Assembly: GCA_963693305.1 (NCBI GenBank) | Contig: OY855908.1 | Span: 39,726,305-39,790,304, forward strand | Direction of reading: 5' to 3' | Source: Meandrina meandrites | Taxonomy: Eukaryota; Cnidaria; Anthozoa; Scleractinia; Meandrinidae | DNA length: 64,000 bases | Shown here: piece by piece, positions 49,060-63,062 of the stretch | Numbering within the stretch: position 1 is the stretch's first letter | Layout: every line of letters begins with the position of its first letter | Translations under genes and position numbers: made by a program | Notes under the pieces: model-generated | What the model was told of the DNA's origin: nothing | Databases searched by the model: none | What the model saw: the letters and a program-made list of their open reading frames with translations, nothing else

Positions 49060-49069
49060 ATTAGAAACC
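49060..49069 (+). repeat. L2 landmark d
   Basis: Variant ATTAGAAACC, 1,805 bp after copy c. Confidence 0.82.
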
Positions 49070-50438
49070 AGTGCACAGTGCACAGAGTACAGTGTACCGT
49101 GTATAGTGCACAGTGCACAGTGCACAGAGTACAGTGTACCGTTTATAGTGCACAGCGCACAGAGTACAGTGTACCGTGTATAGTGCACAGAGTACTGTGT
49201 ACCGTGTATGGTGTACAGTGCACAGAGTACAGTGTACCGTGTATAGTGAACAGAGTACAGTGTGCCGTGTATAGTGCACAGAGTACAGTGTACCGTGTAT
49301 AGTGCACAGTGCACAGAGTACAGTGTACCGTGTATAGTACACAGTGCACAGAGTACAGTGTACCGTGTATAGTGCAAAGTGCACAGAGTACAGTGTACCG
49401 TGTTTAGTGCACAGGGCATAGAGTACAGTGTACCGTGTATAGTGCACAGAGTACTGTGTACCGTTTATGGTGTACAGTGCACAGAGTACAGTGTACCGTG
49501 TATAGTGCACAGTGCAGAGAGTACAGTGTACCGTGTATTGTGCACAGAGTACAGTGTACCGTGTATGGTGCACAGTGCAAAGAGTACAGTGTACCGTGTA
49601 TAGTGCACAGAGTACAGTGTACCGTGTATACTGCACAGAGTACAGTGTACCGTGTATAGTGCACAGAGTAGAGTGTACCGTGTATAGTGCACAGTGCACA
49701 GAGTACAGTGTACCGTGCATAGTGCACAGTGCAGAGAGTACAGTGTACCGTGTATAGTGCACAGGGTACAGTGTACCGTGTATAGTGCAAAGAGTACAGT
49801 GTACCGTGTATAGTGCACAGAGTACAGTGCACTGTGTATAGTGCACAGTGCACAGAGTAAAGTGTACCGTGTATAGTGCACAGTGCACAGAGTACAGTGT
49901 ACCGTGTTTAGTGCACAGGGCATAGAGTACAGTGTACCGTGTATAGTGCACAGAGTACTGTGTACCGTGTATGGTGTACAGTGCACAGAGTACAGTGTAC
50001 CATGTATAGTGCACAGTGCAGAGAGTACAGTGTACCGTGTATTGTGCACAGAGTACAGTGTACCGTGTATGGTGCAGAGTGCACAGAGTACAGTGTACCG
50101 TGTATAGTGCACAGAGTACAGTGTACCGTGTATAGTGCAAAGAGTACAGTGTACCGTGTATAGTGCACAGAGTAGAGTGTACCGTGTATAGTGCACTGTG
50201 CACAGAGTACAGTGTACCGTGCATAGTGCACAGTGCAGAGAGTACAGTGTACCGTGTATAGTGCACAGAGTACAGTGTACCGTGTATAGTGCAAAGAGTA
50301 CAGTGTACCGTGTATAGTGCACAGAGTACAGTGTACCGTGCATAGTGCACAGTGCACAGAGTACAGTGTACCGTGTATAGTGCACAGTGCACAGAGTACA
50401 GTGTACCGTGTATAGTGCACAGCGCACAGAGTACAGTT

Positions 50439-50496
50439 TATATACCGTGTATATACCGTGTATATACCGTGTATATACCGTATATACTACTATACC
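50439..50496 (+). repeat. L1 landmark 8 (n=3)
   Basis: Three subunits, entered through the variant TACAGTTTATATACC. Confidence 0.85.
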
Positions 50497-51653
50497 GTGT
50501 ATAGTGCACAGTGCAGAGAGTACAGTGTACCGTGTTTAGTGCACAGTGCACAGTGCACAGAGTACAGTGTACCGTGTATAGTGCACACAGTACAGTGTAC
50601 CGTGTATAGTGCAAAGAGTACAGTGTATCGTGTATAGTGCACAGAGTACAGTGTACCTTGTATAGTGCACAGTGCACAGAGTACACTGTAACGTGTATAC
50701 TGCACAGAGTAGAGTGTACCGTGTATAGTGCACAGTGCACAGAGTACAGTGTACCGTGGATAGTGCACAGTGCACTGAGTCCAGTGTACCGTGTATAGTC
50801 CACAGTGCACAGAGTACAGTGTACCGTGTATAGTGCACAGTGCACAGAGTACAGTGTACCGTGTATAGTGCACAGTGCACAGTGCACAGAGTACAGTGTA
50901 CCGTGTATAATGCACAGTGCACAGTGCACAGAGCACAGTGTACCGTGTATAGTGCACAGCGCACAGAGTACAGTGTACCGTGTATAGTGCACAGAGTACT
51001 GTGTACCGTGTATGGTGTACAGTGCACAGAGTACAGTGTACCGTGTATAGTGAACAGAGTACAGTGTGCCGTGTATAGTGCACAGAGTACAGTGTACCGT
51101 GTATAGTGCACAGTGCACAGAGTACAGTGTACAGTGTATAGTACACAGTGCACAGGGTACAGTGTACCGTGTATAGTGCACAGTGCCCACAGTACAGTGT
51201 ACCGTGTTTAGTGCACAGGGCTTAGAGTACAGTGTACCGTGTATAGTGCAGAGTACAGTGTACTGTGTATAGTGCACAGTGCAGAGAGTACAGTGTACCG
51301 TGTATAGTGCACAGTGCACAGCATACAGTGTACCGTGTATAGTGCACAGCACACAGAGTACAGTGTACCACGTATAGTGCACAGGGCACAGAGTACAGTG
51401 TACCGTGGATAGTGCACAGAGTACAGGGTACTGTGTATAGTGGACAGTGCACAGAGTACAGTGTACCGTGTATAGTGCACAGTGCACAGTGTACCATGAA
51501 TAGTGAACAGAGTACAGTGTACCGTGTATAGTACACAGTGCACAGAGTACAGTGTACCGTGTATAGTGCACAGAGTACAGTGTACCGTTTATAGTGCACA
51601 GTGCACAGAGTACAGTGTACTGTGTATAGTGCACAGAGTACAGTGTACCGTGT

Positions 51654-51663
51654 ATTAGAAAAC
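51654..51663 (+). repeat. L2 landmark e
   Basis: Canonical copy, followed by a unit with GTACATTGTACC. Confidence 0.82.
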
Positions 51664-53277
51664 AGTGCACAGTGCACAGAGTACATTGTACCGTGTATAG
51701 TGCACAGTGCACAGAGTACAGTGTACCGTGTATAGTGAACAGTGCACAGTGCACAGAGTACAGTGTACCGTGTATAGTGCACAGCGCACAGAGTACAGTG
51801 TACCGTGTATAGTGCACAGAGTACTGTGTACCGTGTATGGTGTACAGTGCACAGAGTACAGTGTACCGTGTATAATGAACAGAGTACAGTGTGCCGTGTA
51901 TAGTGCACAGAGTACAGTGTACCGTGTATAGTGCACAGTGCACAGAGTACAGTGTACCGTGTATAGTACACAGTGCACAGGGTACAGTGTACCGTGTATA
52001 GTGCACAGTGCACAGAGTACAGTATACTGTGTATAGTGCACAGAGTACTGTGTACCGTGTATGGTGTACCGTGCACAGAGTACAGTGTACCGTGTATAGT
52101 GAACAGAGTACAGTGTGCCGTGTATAGTGCACAGAGTACAGTGTATCGTGTATAGTGCACAGTGCACAGAGTACAGTGTACCGTGTATAGTACACAGTGC
52201 ACAGGGTACAGTGTACCGTGTATAGTGCAAAGTGCACAGAGTACAGTGTACCGTGTTTAGTGCACAGGGCATAGAGTACAGTGTACCGTGTATAGTGCAC
52301 AGAGTACTGTGTACCGTGTATGGTGTACAGTGCACAGAGTACAGTGTACCGTGTATAGTGCACAGTGCAGAGAGTACAGTGTACCGTGTATTGTGCACAG
52401 AGTACAGTGTACCGTGTATAGTGCACAGAGTAGAGTGTACCGTGTATAGTGCACAGTGCACAGAGTACAGTGTACCGTGCATAGTGCACAGTGCAGAGAG
52501 TACAGTGTACCGTGTATAGTGCACAGGGTACAGTGTACCGTGTATAGTTCAAAGAGTACAGTGTACCGTGTATAGTGCACAGAGTACAGTGTACCGTGTA
52601 TAGTGCACAGTGCACAGAGTACAGTGTACCGTGTATAGTGCACAGTGCACAGAGTACAGTGTGCCGTGTTTAGTGCACAGGGCATAGAGTACAGTGTACC
52701 GTGTATAGTGCACAGAGTACAGTGTACCGTGTATAGTGCACAGTGAAGAGAGTACAGTGTACCGGGTATTGTGCACAGAGTACAGTGTACCGTGTATGGT
52801 GCACAGTGCACAGAGTACAGTGTACCGTGTATAGTGCACAGAGTACAGTGTACCGTGTATAGTGCAAGGAGTACAGTGTACCGTGTATAGTGCACAGAGT
52901 AAAGTGTACCGTGTATAGTGCACTGTGCACAGAGTACAGTGTACCGTGCATAGTGCACAGTGCAGAGAGTACAGTGTACCGTGTATAGTGCACAGAGTAC
53001 AGTGTACCGTGTATAGTGCAAAGAGTAGGGTGTACCGTGTATAGTGCACAGAGTACAGTGTACCGTGTATAGTGCACAGTGCACAGAGTACAGTGTACCG
53101 TGTATAGAGCACAGTGCACTGAGTCCAGTGTACGGTGTATAGTGCACAGTGCACAGAGTACAGTGTACCGTGTATAGTGCACAGTGCACAGAGTACAGTG
53201 TACCGTGTATAGTGCACAGTGCACAGTGCACAGAGTACAGTGTACCGTGTATAGTGCACAGCGCACAGAGTACAGTG

Positions 53278-53324
53278 TATATACCGTGTATATACCGTGT
53301 ATATAAAGTATATACTACTGTACC
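53278..53324 (+). repeat. L1 landmark 9 (n=2, variant end)
   Basis: Two subunits and a divergent end ATAAAGTATATACTACTG. It is the only n=2 copy among the rightmost nine. Confidence 0.83.
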
Positions 53325-55414
53325 GTGTATAGTGCACAGTGCACAGAGTACAGTGTACCGTGTTTAGTGCACAGTGCACAGTGCACAGAGTACAGTGTAC
53401 CGTGTATAGTGCAGAGAGTACAGTGTACCGTGCATAGTGCACAGAGTAGAGTGTACCGTGTATAGTGCACAGTGCACAGAGTACAGTGTACCGTGCTTAG
53501 TGCACAGTGCACTGAGTCCAGTGTAACGTGTATAGTGCACAGTACACAGAGTACAGTGTACCGTGTATAGTGCACAGTGCACAGAGTACAGTGTACCGTG
53601 TATAGTGCACAGTGCACAGTGCACAGAGTACAGTGTACCGTGTATAGTGCACAGTGCACAGTGCCCAGAGTACAGTGTACCGTGTATAGTGCACAGAGTA
53701 CTGTGTACCGTGTATGGTGTACAGTGCACAGAGTACAGTGTACCGTGTATAGTGAACAGAGTACAGTGTACCGTGTATAGTGCACAGAGTAGAGTGTACC
53801 GTGTATAGTGCACAGTGCACAGAGTACAGTGTACCGTGTATAGTACACAGTGCACAGGGTACAGTGTACCGTGTATAGTGCACAGTGCACAGAGTACAGT
53901 GCACCGTGTTTAGTGCACAGGGCATAGAGTACAGTGTACCGTGTATAGTGCAGAGTACAGTGTACTGTGTATAGTGCACAGTGCACAGAGTACAGTGTAC
54001 CGTGTATAGTGCACAGTGCACAGCATACAGTGTACCGTGTATAGTGCACAGCACACAGAGTACAGTGTACCGTGTATAGTGCACAGTCCACAGAGTACAG
54101 TGTACCATGTATAGTGCACAGTGCACAGAGTACAGTGTACCGTGTATAGTGCACAGTGCACAGAGTACAGTGTACCGTGTATAGTGCACAGAGTACAGTG
54201 TACCGTGTATAGTGTACAGTGCACAGAGTACAGTGCACAGAGTACAGTGTACCGTGTATAGTGAACATAGTACAGTGTACCGTGTATAGTGCACAGTGCA
54301 CGGAGTACAGTGTACCGTGTATAGTACACAGTGCACAGGGTACAGTGTACCGTGTATAGGGCACAGTGCACAGAGTACAGTGTACCGTGTATAGTGCACA
54401 GTGCACAGAGTACAGTGTACCGTGTATAGTGCACAGTGCACAGAGTACAGTGTACCGTGTATAGTGCACAGAGTACAGTGTACCGTGTATAGTGTACAGT
54501 GCACAGAGTACAGTGCACAGAATACAGTGTACCGTGTATAGTGAACATAGTACAGTGTACCGTGTATAGTGCACAGAGTACAGTGTACCGTGTTTAGTGC
54601 ACAGTGCACAGAGTACAGTGTACGTGTATAGTGCACAGTGCACAGAGTACAGTGTACGGTGTATAGTGCACAGTGCACAGAGTACAGTGTACCGTGTTTA
54701 GTGCACAGGGCAAAGAGTACAGTGTACCGTGTAAAGTGCAAAGTTTAGTGTACTGTTTATAGTGCACAGTGCACAGAGTACAGTGTACCGTGTATAGTGC
54801 ACAGTGCACAGCGTACAGTGTACCGTGTATAGTGCACAGCACACAGAGTACAGTGTACCGTGTTTAGTGCACAGTGCACAGAGTACAGTGTACCGTGTTT
54901 AGTGCACAGGGCAAAGAGTACAGTGTACCGTGTAAAGTGCAAAGTACAGTGTACTGTGTATAGTGCACAGTGCACAGAGTACAGTGTACCGTGTATAGTG
55001 CACAGTGCACAGCGTACAGTGTACCGTGTATAGTGCACAGCACACAGAGTACTGTGCACCGTGTATAGTGCACAGTGCACAGAGTACAGTGTACCGTGTA
55101 TAGTGCACGGTGCACAGAGTACAGTGTACTGTGTATAGTGAACAGTGCACGGAGTACAGTGTACCACGTATAGTGCACAGGGCACAGAGTACAGTGTACC
55201 GTGGATAGTGCACAGAGTACAGGGTACTGTGTATAGTGCACAGTGCACAGTGTACCATGTATAGTGAACAGAGTACAGTGTACCGTGTATAGTACACAGT
55301 GCACAGAGTACAGTGTACCGTGTATAGTGCACAGAGTACAGTGTACCGTTTATAGTGCACAGTGCACAGATTACAGTGTACTGTGTATAGTGCACAGAGT
55401 ACAGTGTACCGTGT

Positions 55415-55424
55415 ATTAGAAAAC
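55415..55424 (+). repeat. L2 landmark f
   Basis: Canonical copy; left boundary of the 1.7-1.8-kb tandem pair. Confidence 0.82.
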
Positions 55425-55778
55425 AGTGCACAGTGCACAGAGTACAGTGTACCGTGTATAGTGCACAGTGCACAGAGTACAGTGTACCGTGTATAGTGCA
55501 CAGTGCACAGTGCACAGAGTACAGTGTACCCTGTATAGTGCACAGCGCACAGAGTACAGTGTACCGTGTATAGTGCACAGTGCACAGAGTACAGTGTACC
55601 GTGTATAGAGCACAGTGCACTGAGTCCAGTGTACCGTGTATAGTGCACAGTGCAAAGAGTACAGTGTACAGTGTATAGTGCACAGTGCACAGAGTACAGT
55701 GTACCGTGTATAGTGCACAGTGCACAGTGCACAGAGTACAGTGTACCGTGTATAGTGCACAGCGCACAGAGTACAGTG

Positions 55779-55836
55779 TATATACCGTGTATATACCGTG
55801 TATATACCGTGTATATACCGTATATACTACTATACC
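55779..55836 (+). repeat. L1 landmark 10 (n=3)
   Basis: Three canonical subunits; left member of the 1.72-kb pair. Confidence 0.85.
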
Positions 55837-57247
55837 GTGTATAGTGCACAGTGCAGAGAGTACAGTGTACCGTGTATAGTCCACAGAGTAGAGTGTACCG
55901 TGTATAGTGCACAGTGCACAGAGTACAGTGTACCGTTCATAGTGCACAGTGCACTGAGTCCAGTGTACCGTGTATAGTGCACAGTACACAGAGTACAGTG
56001 TACCGTGTATAGTGCACAGTGCACAGAGTACAGTGTACCGTGTATAGTGCACAGTGCACAGTGCACAGAGTACAGTGTACCGTGTATAGTGCACAGCGCA
56101 CAGAGTACAGTGTACCGTGTATAGTGCACAGAGTACTGTGTACCGTGTATGGTGTACAGTGCACAGGGTACAGTGTACCGTGTATAGTGAACAGAGTACA
56201 GTGTGCCGTGTATAGTGCACAGAGTACAGTGTACCGTGTATAGTGCACAGAGTAGAGTGTACCGTGTATAGTGCACAGTGCACAGAGTACAGTGTACCGT
56301 GCATAGTGCACAGTGCAGAGAGTACAGTGTACCGTGTATAGTGCACAGAGTACAGTGTACCGTGTATAGTGTACAGTGCACAGAGTACAGTGCACAGAAT
56401 ACAGTGTACCGTGTATAGTGAACATAGTACAGTGTACCGTGTATAGTGCACAGAGTACAGTGTACCGTGTATAGTGCACAGCACACAGAGTACAGTGTAC
56501 CGTGTATAGTGCACAGTCCACAGAGTACAGTGTACCATGTATAGTGCACAGTGCACAGAGTACAGTGTACCGTGTATAGTGCACAGTGCACAGAGTACAG
56601 TGTACCATGTATAGTGCACAGTGCACAGTGCACTGAGTACAGTGTACAGTGTACCGTGTATAGTGCACAGCGCTCAGAGTACAGTGTACCATGTATAGTG
56701 CACAGAGTACTGTGTACCGTGTATGGTGTACAGTGCAAAGAGTACCGTGTACCGTGTATAGTGAACAGAGTACAGTGTGCCGTGTATAGTGCAAAGAGTA
56801 CAGTGTACCGTGTATAGTGCACAGTGCACAGAGTACAGTGTACCGTGTATAGTACACAGTGCAAAGGGTACAGTGTACCGTGTATAGTGCACAGTGCACA
56901 GAGTACAGTATACCGTGTATAGTGCACAGAATACTGTGTACCGTGTATGGTGTACAGTGCACAGAGCACAGTGTACCGTGTATAGTGAACAGAGTACAGT
57001 GTGCCGTGTATAGTGCACAGAGTACAGTGTACCGTGTATAGTGCAGAGAGTAGAGTGTACCATGTATAGTGCACAGTGCACAGTGTACCATGTATAGTGA
57101 ACAGAGTACAGTGTACCGTGTATAGTACACAGTGCACAGAGTACAGTGTACCGTGTATAGTGCACAGAGTATAGTGTACCGTTTATAGTGCACAGTGCAC
57201 AGAGTACAGTGTACTGTGTATATTGCACAGAGTACAGTGTACCGTGT

Positions 57248-57257
57248 ATTAGAAAAC
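57248..57257 (+). repeat. L2 landmark g
   Basis: Canonical copy preceded by GTGTATATTGCACAG; middle boundary of the tandem pair. Confidence 0.82.
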
Positions 57258-57499
57258 AGTGCACAGTGCACAGAGTACAGTGTACCGTGTATAGTGCACA
57301 GTGCACAGAGTACAGTGTACCGTGTATAGTGCACAGTGCACAGAGTACAGTGTACCGTGTATAGTGCACAGTGCACAGAGTACAGTGTACAGTGTATAGT
57401 GCACAGTGCACAGAGTACAGTGTACCGTGTATAGTGCACAGTGCACAGTGCACAGAGTACAGTGTACCGTGTATAGTGCACAGCGCACAGAGTACAGTG

Positions 57500-57557
57500 T
57501 ATATACCGTGTATATACCGTGTATATACCGTGTATATACCGTATATACTACTTTACC
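57500..57557 (+). repeat. L1 landmark 11 (n=3)
   Basis: Three subunits with the end ATACTACTTTACC; right member of the 1.72-kb pair. Confidence 0.85.
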
Positions 57558-58973
57558 GTGTATAGTGCACAGTGCAGAGAGTACAGTGTACCGTGTATAG
57601 TCCACAGAGTAGAGTGTACCGTGTATAGTGCACAGTGCACAGAGTACAGTGTACCGTGCATAGTGCACAGTGCACTGAGTCCAGTGTACCGTGTATAGTG
57701 CACAGTGCACAGAGTACAGTGTACCGTGTAGAGTGCACAGTGCACAGAGTACAGTGTACCGTGTATAGTGCACAGTGCACAGTGCACAGAGTACAGTGTA
57801 CCGTGTATAGTGCACAGCGCACAGAGTACAGTGTACCGTGTATAGTGCACAGAGTACTGTGTACCGTGTATGGTGTACAGTGCACAGAGTACAGTGTACC
57901 GTGTATAGTGAACAGAGTACAGTGTGCCGTGTATAGTGCACAGAGTACAGTGTACCGTGTATAGTGCACAGTGCACAGAGTACAGTGTACCGTGTATAGT
58001 ACACAGTGCACAGGGTACAGTGTGCCGTGTATAGTGCACAGTGCACAGAGTACAGTGTACCGTGTTTAGTGCACAGGGCATAGAGTACAGTGTACCGTGT
58101 ATAGTGCAGAGTACAGTGTACTGTGTATAGTGCACAGTGCACAGAGTACAGTGTACCGTGTATAGTGCACAGTGGACAGCATACAGTGTACCGTGTATAG
58201 TGCACAGCACACAGAGTACAGTGTACCGTGTATAGTGCACAGTGCACAGAGTACAGTGTACCGTGTATAGTGCACAGTGCACAGAGTACAGTGTACCGTG
58301 TATAGTGCACAGTGCACAGAGTACAGTGTACCATGTATAGTGCACAGTGCACAGTGCACAGAGTACAGTGTACAGTGTACCGTGTATAGTGCACAGCGCT
58401 CAGAGTACAGTGTACCGTGTATAGTGCACAGAGTACTGTGTACCGTGTATGGCGTACAGTGCAAAGAGTACAGTGTACCGTGTATAGTGAACAGAGTACA
58501 GTGTGCCGTGTATAGTGCAAAGAGTACAGTGTACCGTGTATAGTGCACAGTGCACAGAGTACAGTGTACCGTGTATAGTACACAGTGCACAGGGTACAGT
58601 GTACCGTGTATAGTGCACAGTGCACAGAGTACAGTATACCGTGTATAGTGCACAGAATACTGTGTACCGTGTATGGTGTACAGTGCACAGAGCACAGTGT
58701 ACCGTGTATAGTGAACAGAGTACAGTGTGCCGTGTATAGTGCACAGAGTACAGTGTACCGTGTATAGTGCAGAGAGTAGAGTGTACCATGTATAGTGCAC
58801 AGTGCACAGTGTACCATGTATAGTGAACAGAGTACAGTGTACCGTGTATAGTACACAGTGCACAGAGTACAGTGTACCGTGTATAGTGCACAGAGTACAG
58901 TGTACCGTTTATAGTGCACAGTGCACAGAGTACAGTGTACTGTGTATATTGCACAGAGTACAGTGTACCGTGT

Positions 58974-58983
58974 ATTAGAAAAC
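58974..58983 (+). repeat. L2 landmark h
   Basis: Canonical copy with the same TATATTGCACAG lead-in as copy g; right boundary of the tandem pair. Confidence 0.82.
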
Positions 58984-60108
58984 AGTGCACAGTGCACAGA
59001 GTACAGTGTACCGTGTATAGTGCACAGTGCACAGAGTACAGTGTACCGTGTATAGTGAACAGTGCACAGTGCACAGAGTACAGTGTACCGTGTATAGTGC
59101 ACAGCGAACAGAGTACAGTGTGCGGTGTATAGTGCACAGAGTACAGTGTACCGTGTATAGTGCACAGTGCACAGAGTACAGTGTACCGTGTATAGTACAC
59201 AGTGCACAGGGTACAGTGTACAGTGTATAGTGCACAGTACACAGAGTACAGTGTACCGTGTTTAGTGCACAGGGCATAGAGTACAGCGTACCGTGTATAG
59301 TGCACAGAGTACTGTGTACCGTGTATGGTGTACAGTGCACAGAGTACGGTGTACCGTGTATAGTGAACAGAGTACAGTGTGCCGTGTATAGTGCACAGAG
59401 TACAGTGTACCGTGTATAGTGCACAGTGCTCAGAGTACAGATTACCGTGTATAGTACACAGTGTACCGTGTATAGTGCACAGTGCACAGAGTACAGTGTA
59501 CCGTGTTTAGTGCACAGTGCAGAGAGTACAGTGTACCGTGTATAGTGCACAGAGTACTGTGTACCGTGTATGGTGTACAGTGCACAGAGTACAGTGTACC
59601 GTGTATAGTGCACAGTGCAGAGAGTACAGTGTACCGTGTATTGTGCACAGAGTACCGTGTACCGTGTATGGTGCACAGTGCACAGAGTACAGTGTACCGT
59701 GTATAGTGCACAGAGTACAGTGTACCGTGTATAGTGCAAAGAGTACAGTGTACCGTGTATAGTGCACAGAGTAGAGTGTACCGTGTATAGTGCACAGTGC
59801 ACAGAGTACAGTGTACCGTGCATAGTGCACAGTGCAGAGAGTACAGTGTACCGTGTATAGTGCACAGAGTACAGTGTACCGTGTATAGTCCAAAGAGTAG
59901 AGTGTACCGTGTATAGTGCACAGAGTACAGTGTACCGTGTATAGTGCACAGTGCACAGAGTACAGTGTACCGTGTATAGAGCACAGTGCACTGAGTCCAG
60001 TGTACCGTGTATAGTGCACAGTGCACAGAGTACGTGTGTACCGTGTATAGTGCACAGTGCACAGAGTACAGTGTACCGTGTATAGTGCACAGCGCACAGA
60101 GTACAGTG

Positions 60109-60166
60109 TATATACCTTGTATATACCGTGTATATACCGTGTATATACCGTATATACTACTATACC
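60109..60166 (+). repeat. L1 landmark 12 (n=3)
   Basis: Three subunits, the first reading ACCTTGTATAT. Confidence 0.85.
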
Positions 60167-61811
60167 GTGTATAGTGCACAGTGCACAGAGTACAGTGTAC
60201 CGTGTATAGTGCACAGTGCACAGTGCACAGAGTACAGTGTACCGTGTATAGTGCAGAGAGTACAGTGTACCGGGTATAGTGCACAGAGTAGGGTGTACCG
60301 TGTATAGTGCACAGTACACAGAGTACAGTGTACCGTGCATAGTGCACAGTGCACTGAGTCCAGTGTACCGTGTATAGTGCACAGTGCACAGAGTAAAGTG
60401 TACCGTGTATAGTGCACAGTGCACTGAGTACAGTGTACCGTGTATAGTGCACAGTGCACAGTGCACAGAGTACAGTGAACGTGTATAGTGCACAGTGCAC
60501 AGTGCACAGAGTACAGTGTACCGTGTATAGTGCACAGCGCACAGAGTACAGTGTACCGTGTATAGTGCACAGAGTACTGTGTACCCTGTATGGTGTACAG
60601 TGCACAGAGTACAGTGTACCGTGTATAGTGAACAGAGTACAGTGTGCTGTGTATAGTGCACAGAGTACAGTGTACCGTGTATAGTGCACAGTGCACAGAG
60701 TACAGTGTACTGTGTATAGTACACAGCGCACAGTGTACCTTGTAAGGTGCACAGTGCACAGAGTACAGTGTACAGTGTTTAGTGCACAGGGCATAGAGTA
60801 CAGTGTACCGTGTATAATGCAGAGTACAGTGTACTGTGTATAGTGCACAGTGCACAGAGTACAGATTACCATGTATAGTGCACAGTGCACAGTGCACAGA
60901 GTACAGTGTACCATGTATAGTGCACAGCGCACAGAGTACGGTGTACCGTGTATAGTGCACAGAGTACTGTGTACCGTGTATGGTGTACAGTGCACAGAGG
61001 ACAGTGTACCGTGTATAGTGAACAGAGTACAGTGTGCCGTGTATAGTGCACAGAGTACAGTGTACCGTGTATAGTGCACAGTGCACAGAGTACAGTGTAC
61101 CGTTTATAGTACACAGTGCACAGGGTACAGTGTACCGTGTATAGTGCACAGTGCACAGAGTACAGTGTACCGTGTATAGTCCACAGAGTACTGTGTACCG
61201 TGTATGGTGTACAGTGCACAGAGTACAGTGTACCGTGTATAGTGAACAGAGTACAGTGTGCCGTGTATAGTGCACAGAGTACAGTGTACCGTGTAAAGTG
61301 CTCATGGCACAGAGTACAGTGTACCGTGTATAGTACACAGTGCACAGGGTACAGTGTACCGTGTATAGTGCACAGTGCACAGAGTACAGTGTACCGTGTT
61401 TAGCGCACAGCGCATAGAGTACAGTGTACCGTGTATAGTGCACAGAGTACAGTGTACCATGTATAGTGCACAGAGTACAGTGTACCGTGTATAGTGCACA
61501 GAGTAGAGTGTACCGTGTATAGTGCACAGTGCACAGAGTACAGTGTACCGTGCATAGTGCACAGTGCAGAGAGTACAGTGTACCGTGTATAGTGCACAGA
61601 GTACAGTGTACCGTGTATAGTGCAAAGAGTACAGTGTACCGTGTATAGTGCACAGAGTACAGTGTACCGCGTATAGTGCACAGTGCACAGAGTACAGTGT
61701 ACCGTGTATAGAGCACAGTGCACTGAGTCCAGTGTACCGTGTATAGTGCACAGTGCACAGTGCACAGAGTACAGTGTACCATGAATAGTGCACAGCGCAC
61801 AGAGTACAGTG

Positions 61812-61869
61812 TATATACCATGTATATACCGTGTATATACCGTGTATAAACCGTATATACTACTATACA
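61812..61869 (+). repeat. L1 landmark 13 (n=3)
   Basis: Three subunits with private changes (ACCATGTATAT first, ACCGTGTATAA third) and the end ACTATACAGTG. Confidence 0.83.
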
Positions 61870-62432
61870 GTGTATAGTGCACAGTGCACAGAGTACAGTG
61901 TACCGTGTATAGTGCACAGTGCACAGTGCACAGAGTACAGTGTACCGTGTATAGTGCACAGAGTACAGTGTACCGTGTATAGTGCACAGAGTAGAGTGTA
62001 CCGTGTATAGTGCACAGTGCACAGAGTACAGTGTACCGTGCATAGTGCACAGTGCACTGAGTCCAGTGTACCGTGTATAGTGCACAGTAAACAGAGTACA
62101 GTGTACCGTGTATAGTGCACAGTGCACAGAGTACAGTGTACCGTATATAGTGCACAGTGCACAGTGCACAGTGTACCGTGTATAGAGCACAGTGCACTGA
62201 GTCCAGTGTACCGTGTATAGTGCACAGTGCACAGAGTACAGTGTACCGTGTATAGTGCACAGTGCACAGAGTACAGTGTACCGTGTATATGTCACAGTGC
62301 ACAGTGCACAGAGTACAGTGTACCGTGTATAGTGCACAGTGCACAGAGTACAGTGTACCGTGTATAGTGCACAGTGCACAGTGCACAGAGTACAGTGTAC
62401 CGTGTATAGTGCACAGCGCAACGAGTACAGTG

Positions 62433-62490
62433 TATATACCGTGTATATATCGTGTATATACCGTGTGTATACCGTATATACTACTATACC
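62433..62490 (+). repeat. L1 landmark 14 (n=3)
   Basis: Three subunits, the second followed by ATCGTG and the third reading CCGTGTGTAT. It lies about 620 bp after landmark 13. Confidence 0.83.
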
Positions 62491-63004
62491 GTGTATAGTG
62501 CACAGTGCACAGAGTACAGTGTACCGTGTATAGTGCACAGTGCACAGTGCACAGAGTACAGTGTACCGTGTATAGTGCACAGAGTACAGTGTACCGTGTA
62601 TAGTGCACAGAGTACAGTGTACCGTGTATAGTGCACAGAGTAGAGTGTACAGTGTATAGTGCACAGTGCACAGAGTACAGTGTACCATGCATAGTGCACA
62701 GTGCACTGAGTCCAGTGTACCGTGTATAGTGCACAGTGCACAGAGTACAGTGTACCGTGTATAGTGCACAGTGCACAGAGTACAGTGTAATGTGTATAGT
62801 GCACAGTGCACAGTGCACAGTGTACCGTGTATAGAGCACAGTGCACTGAGTCCAGTGTACCGTGTATAGTGCACAGTGCACAGAGTACAGTGTACCGTGT
62901 ATAGTGCACAGTGCACAGAGTACAGTGTACCGTGTATAGTGCACAGTGCACAGTGCCCAGAGTACAGTGTAAAGTGTATAGTGCACAGCGCACAGAGTAC
63001 AGTG

Positions 63005-63062
63005 TATATACCGTGCATATACCGTGTATATACCGTGTATATACCGTATATACTACTATACC
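63005..63062 (+). repeat. L1 landmark 15 (n=3)
   Basis: Three subunits, the first reading ACCGTGCATAT. It lies 572 bp after landmark 14. Confidence 0.83.

Larger units (their letters stand above)
55415..58973 (+). repeat. Tandem pair of long Sat7 higher-order units (1,833 and 1,726 bp) bounded by L2
   Basis: L2 blocks at 55,415, 57,248 and 58,974 delimit two similar units. Rare variants recur in both: L1 at 55,779 and 57,500, CAGCGCTCAGAG at about 56,669 and 58,396, GAATACTGTGTACC at 56,929 and 58,655, and GTGTATATTGCACAG just before the second and third L2. The offset is 1,721-1,727 bp. The first unit is longer because of extra short units. Confidence 0.82.
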
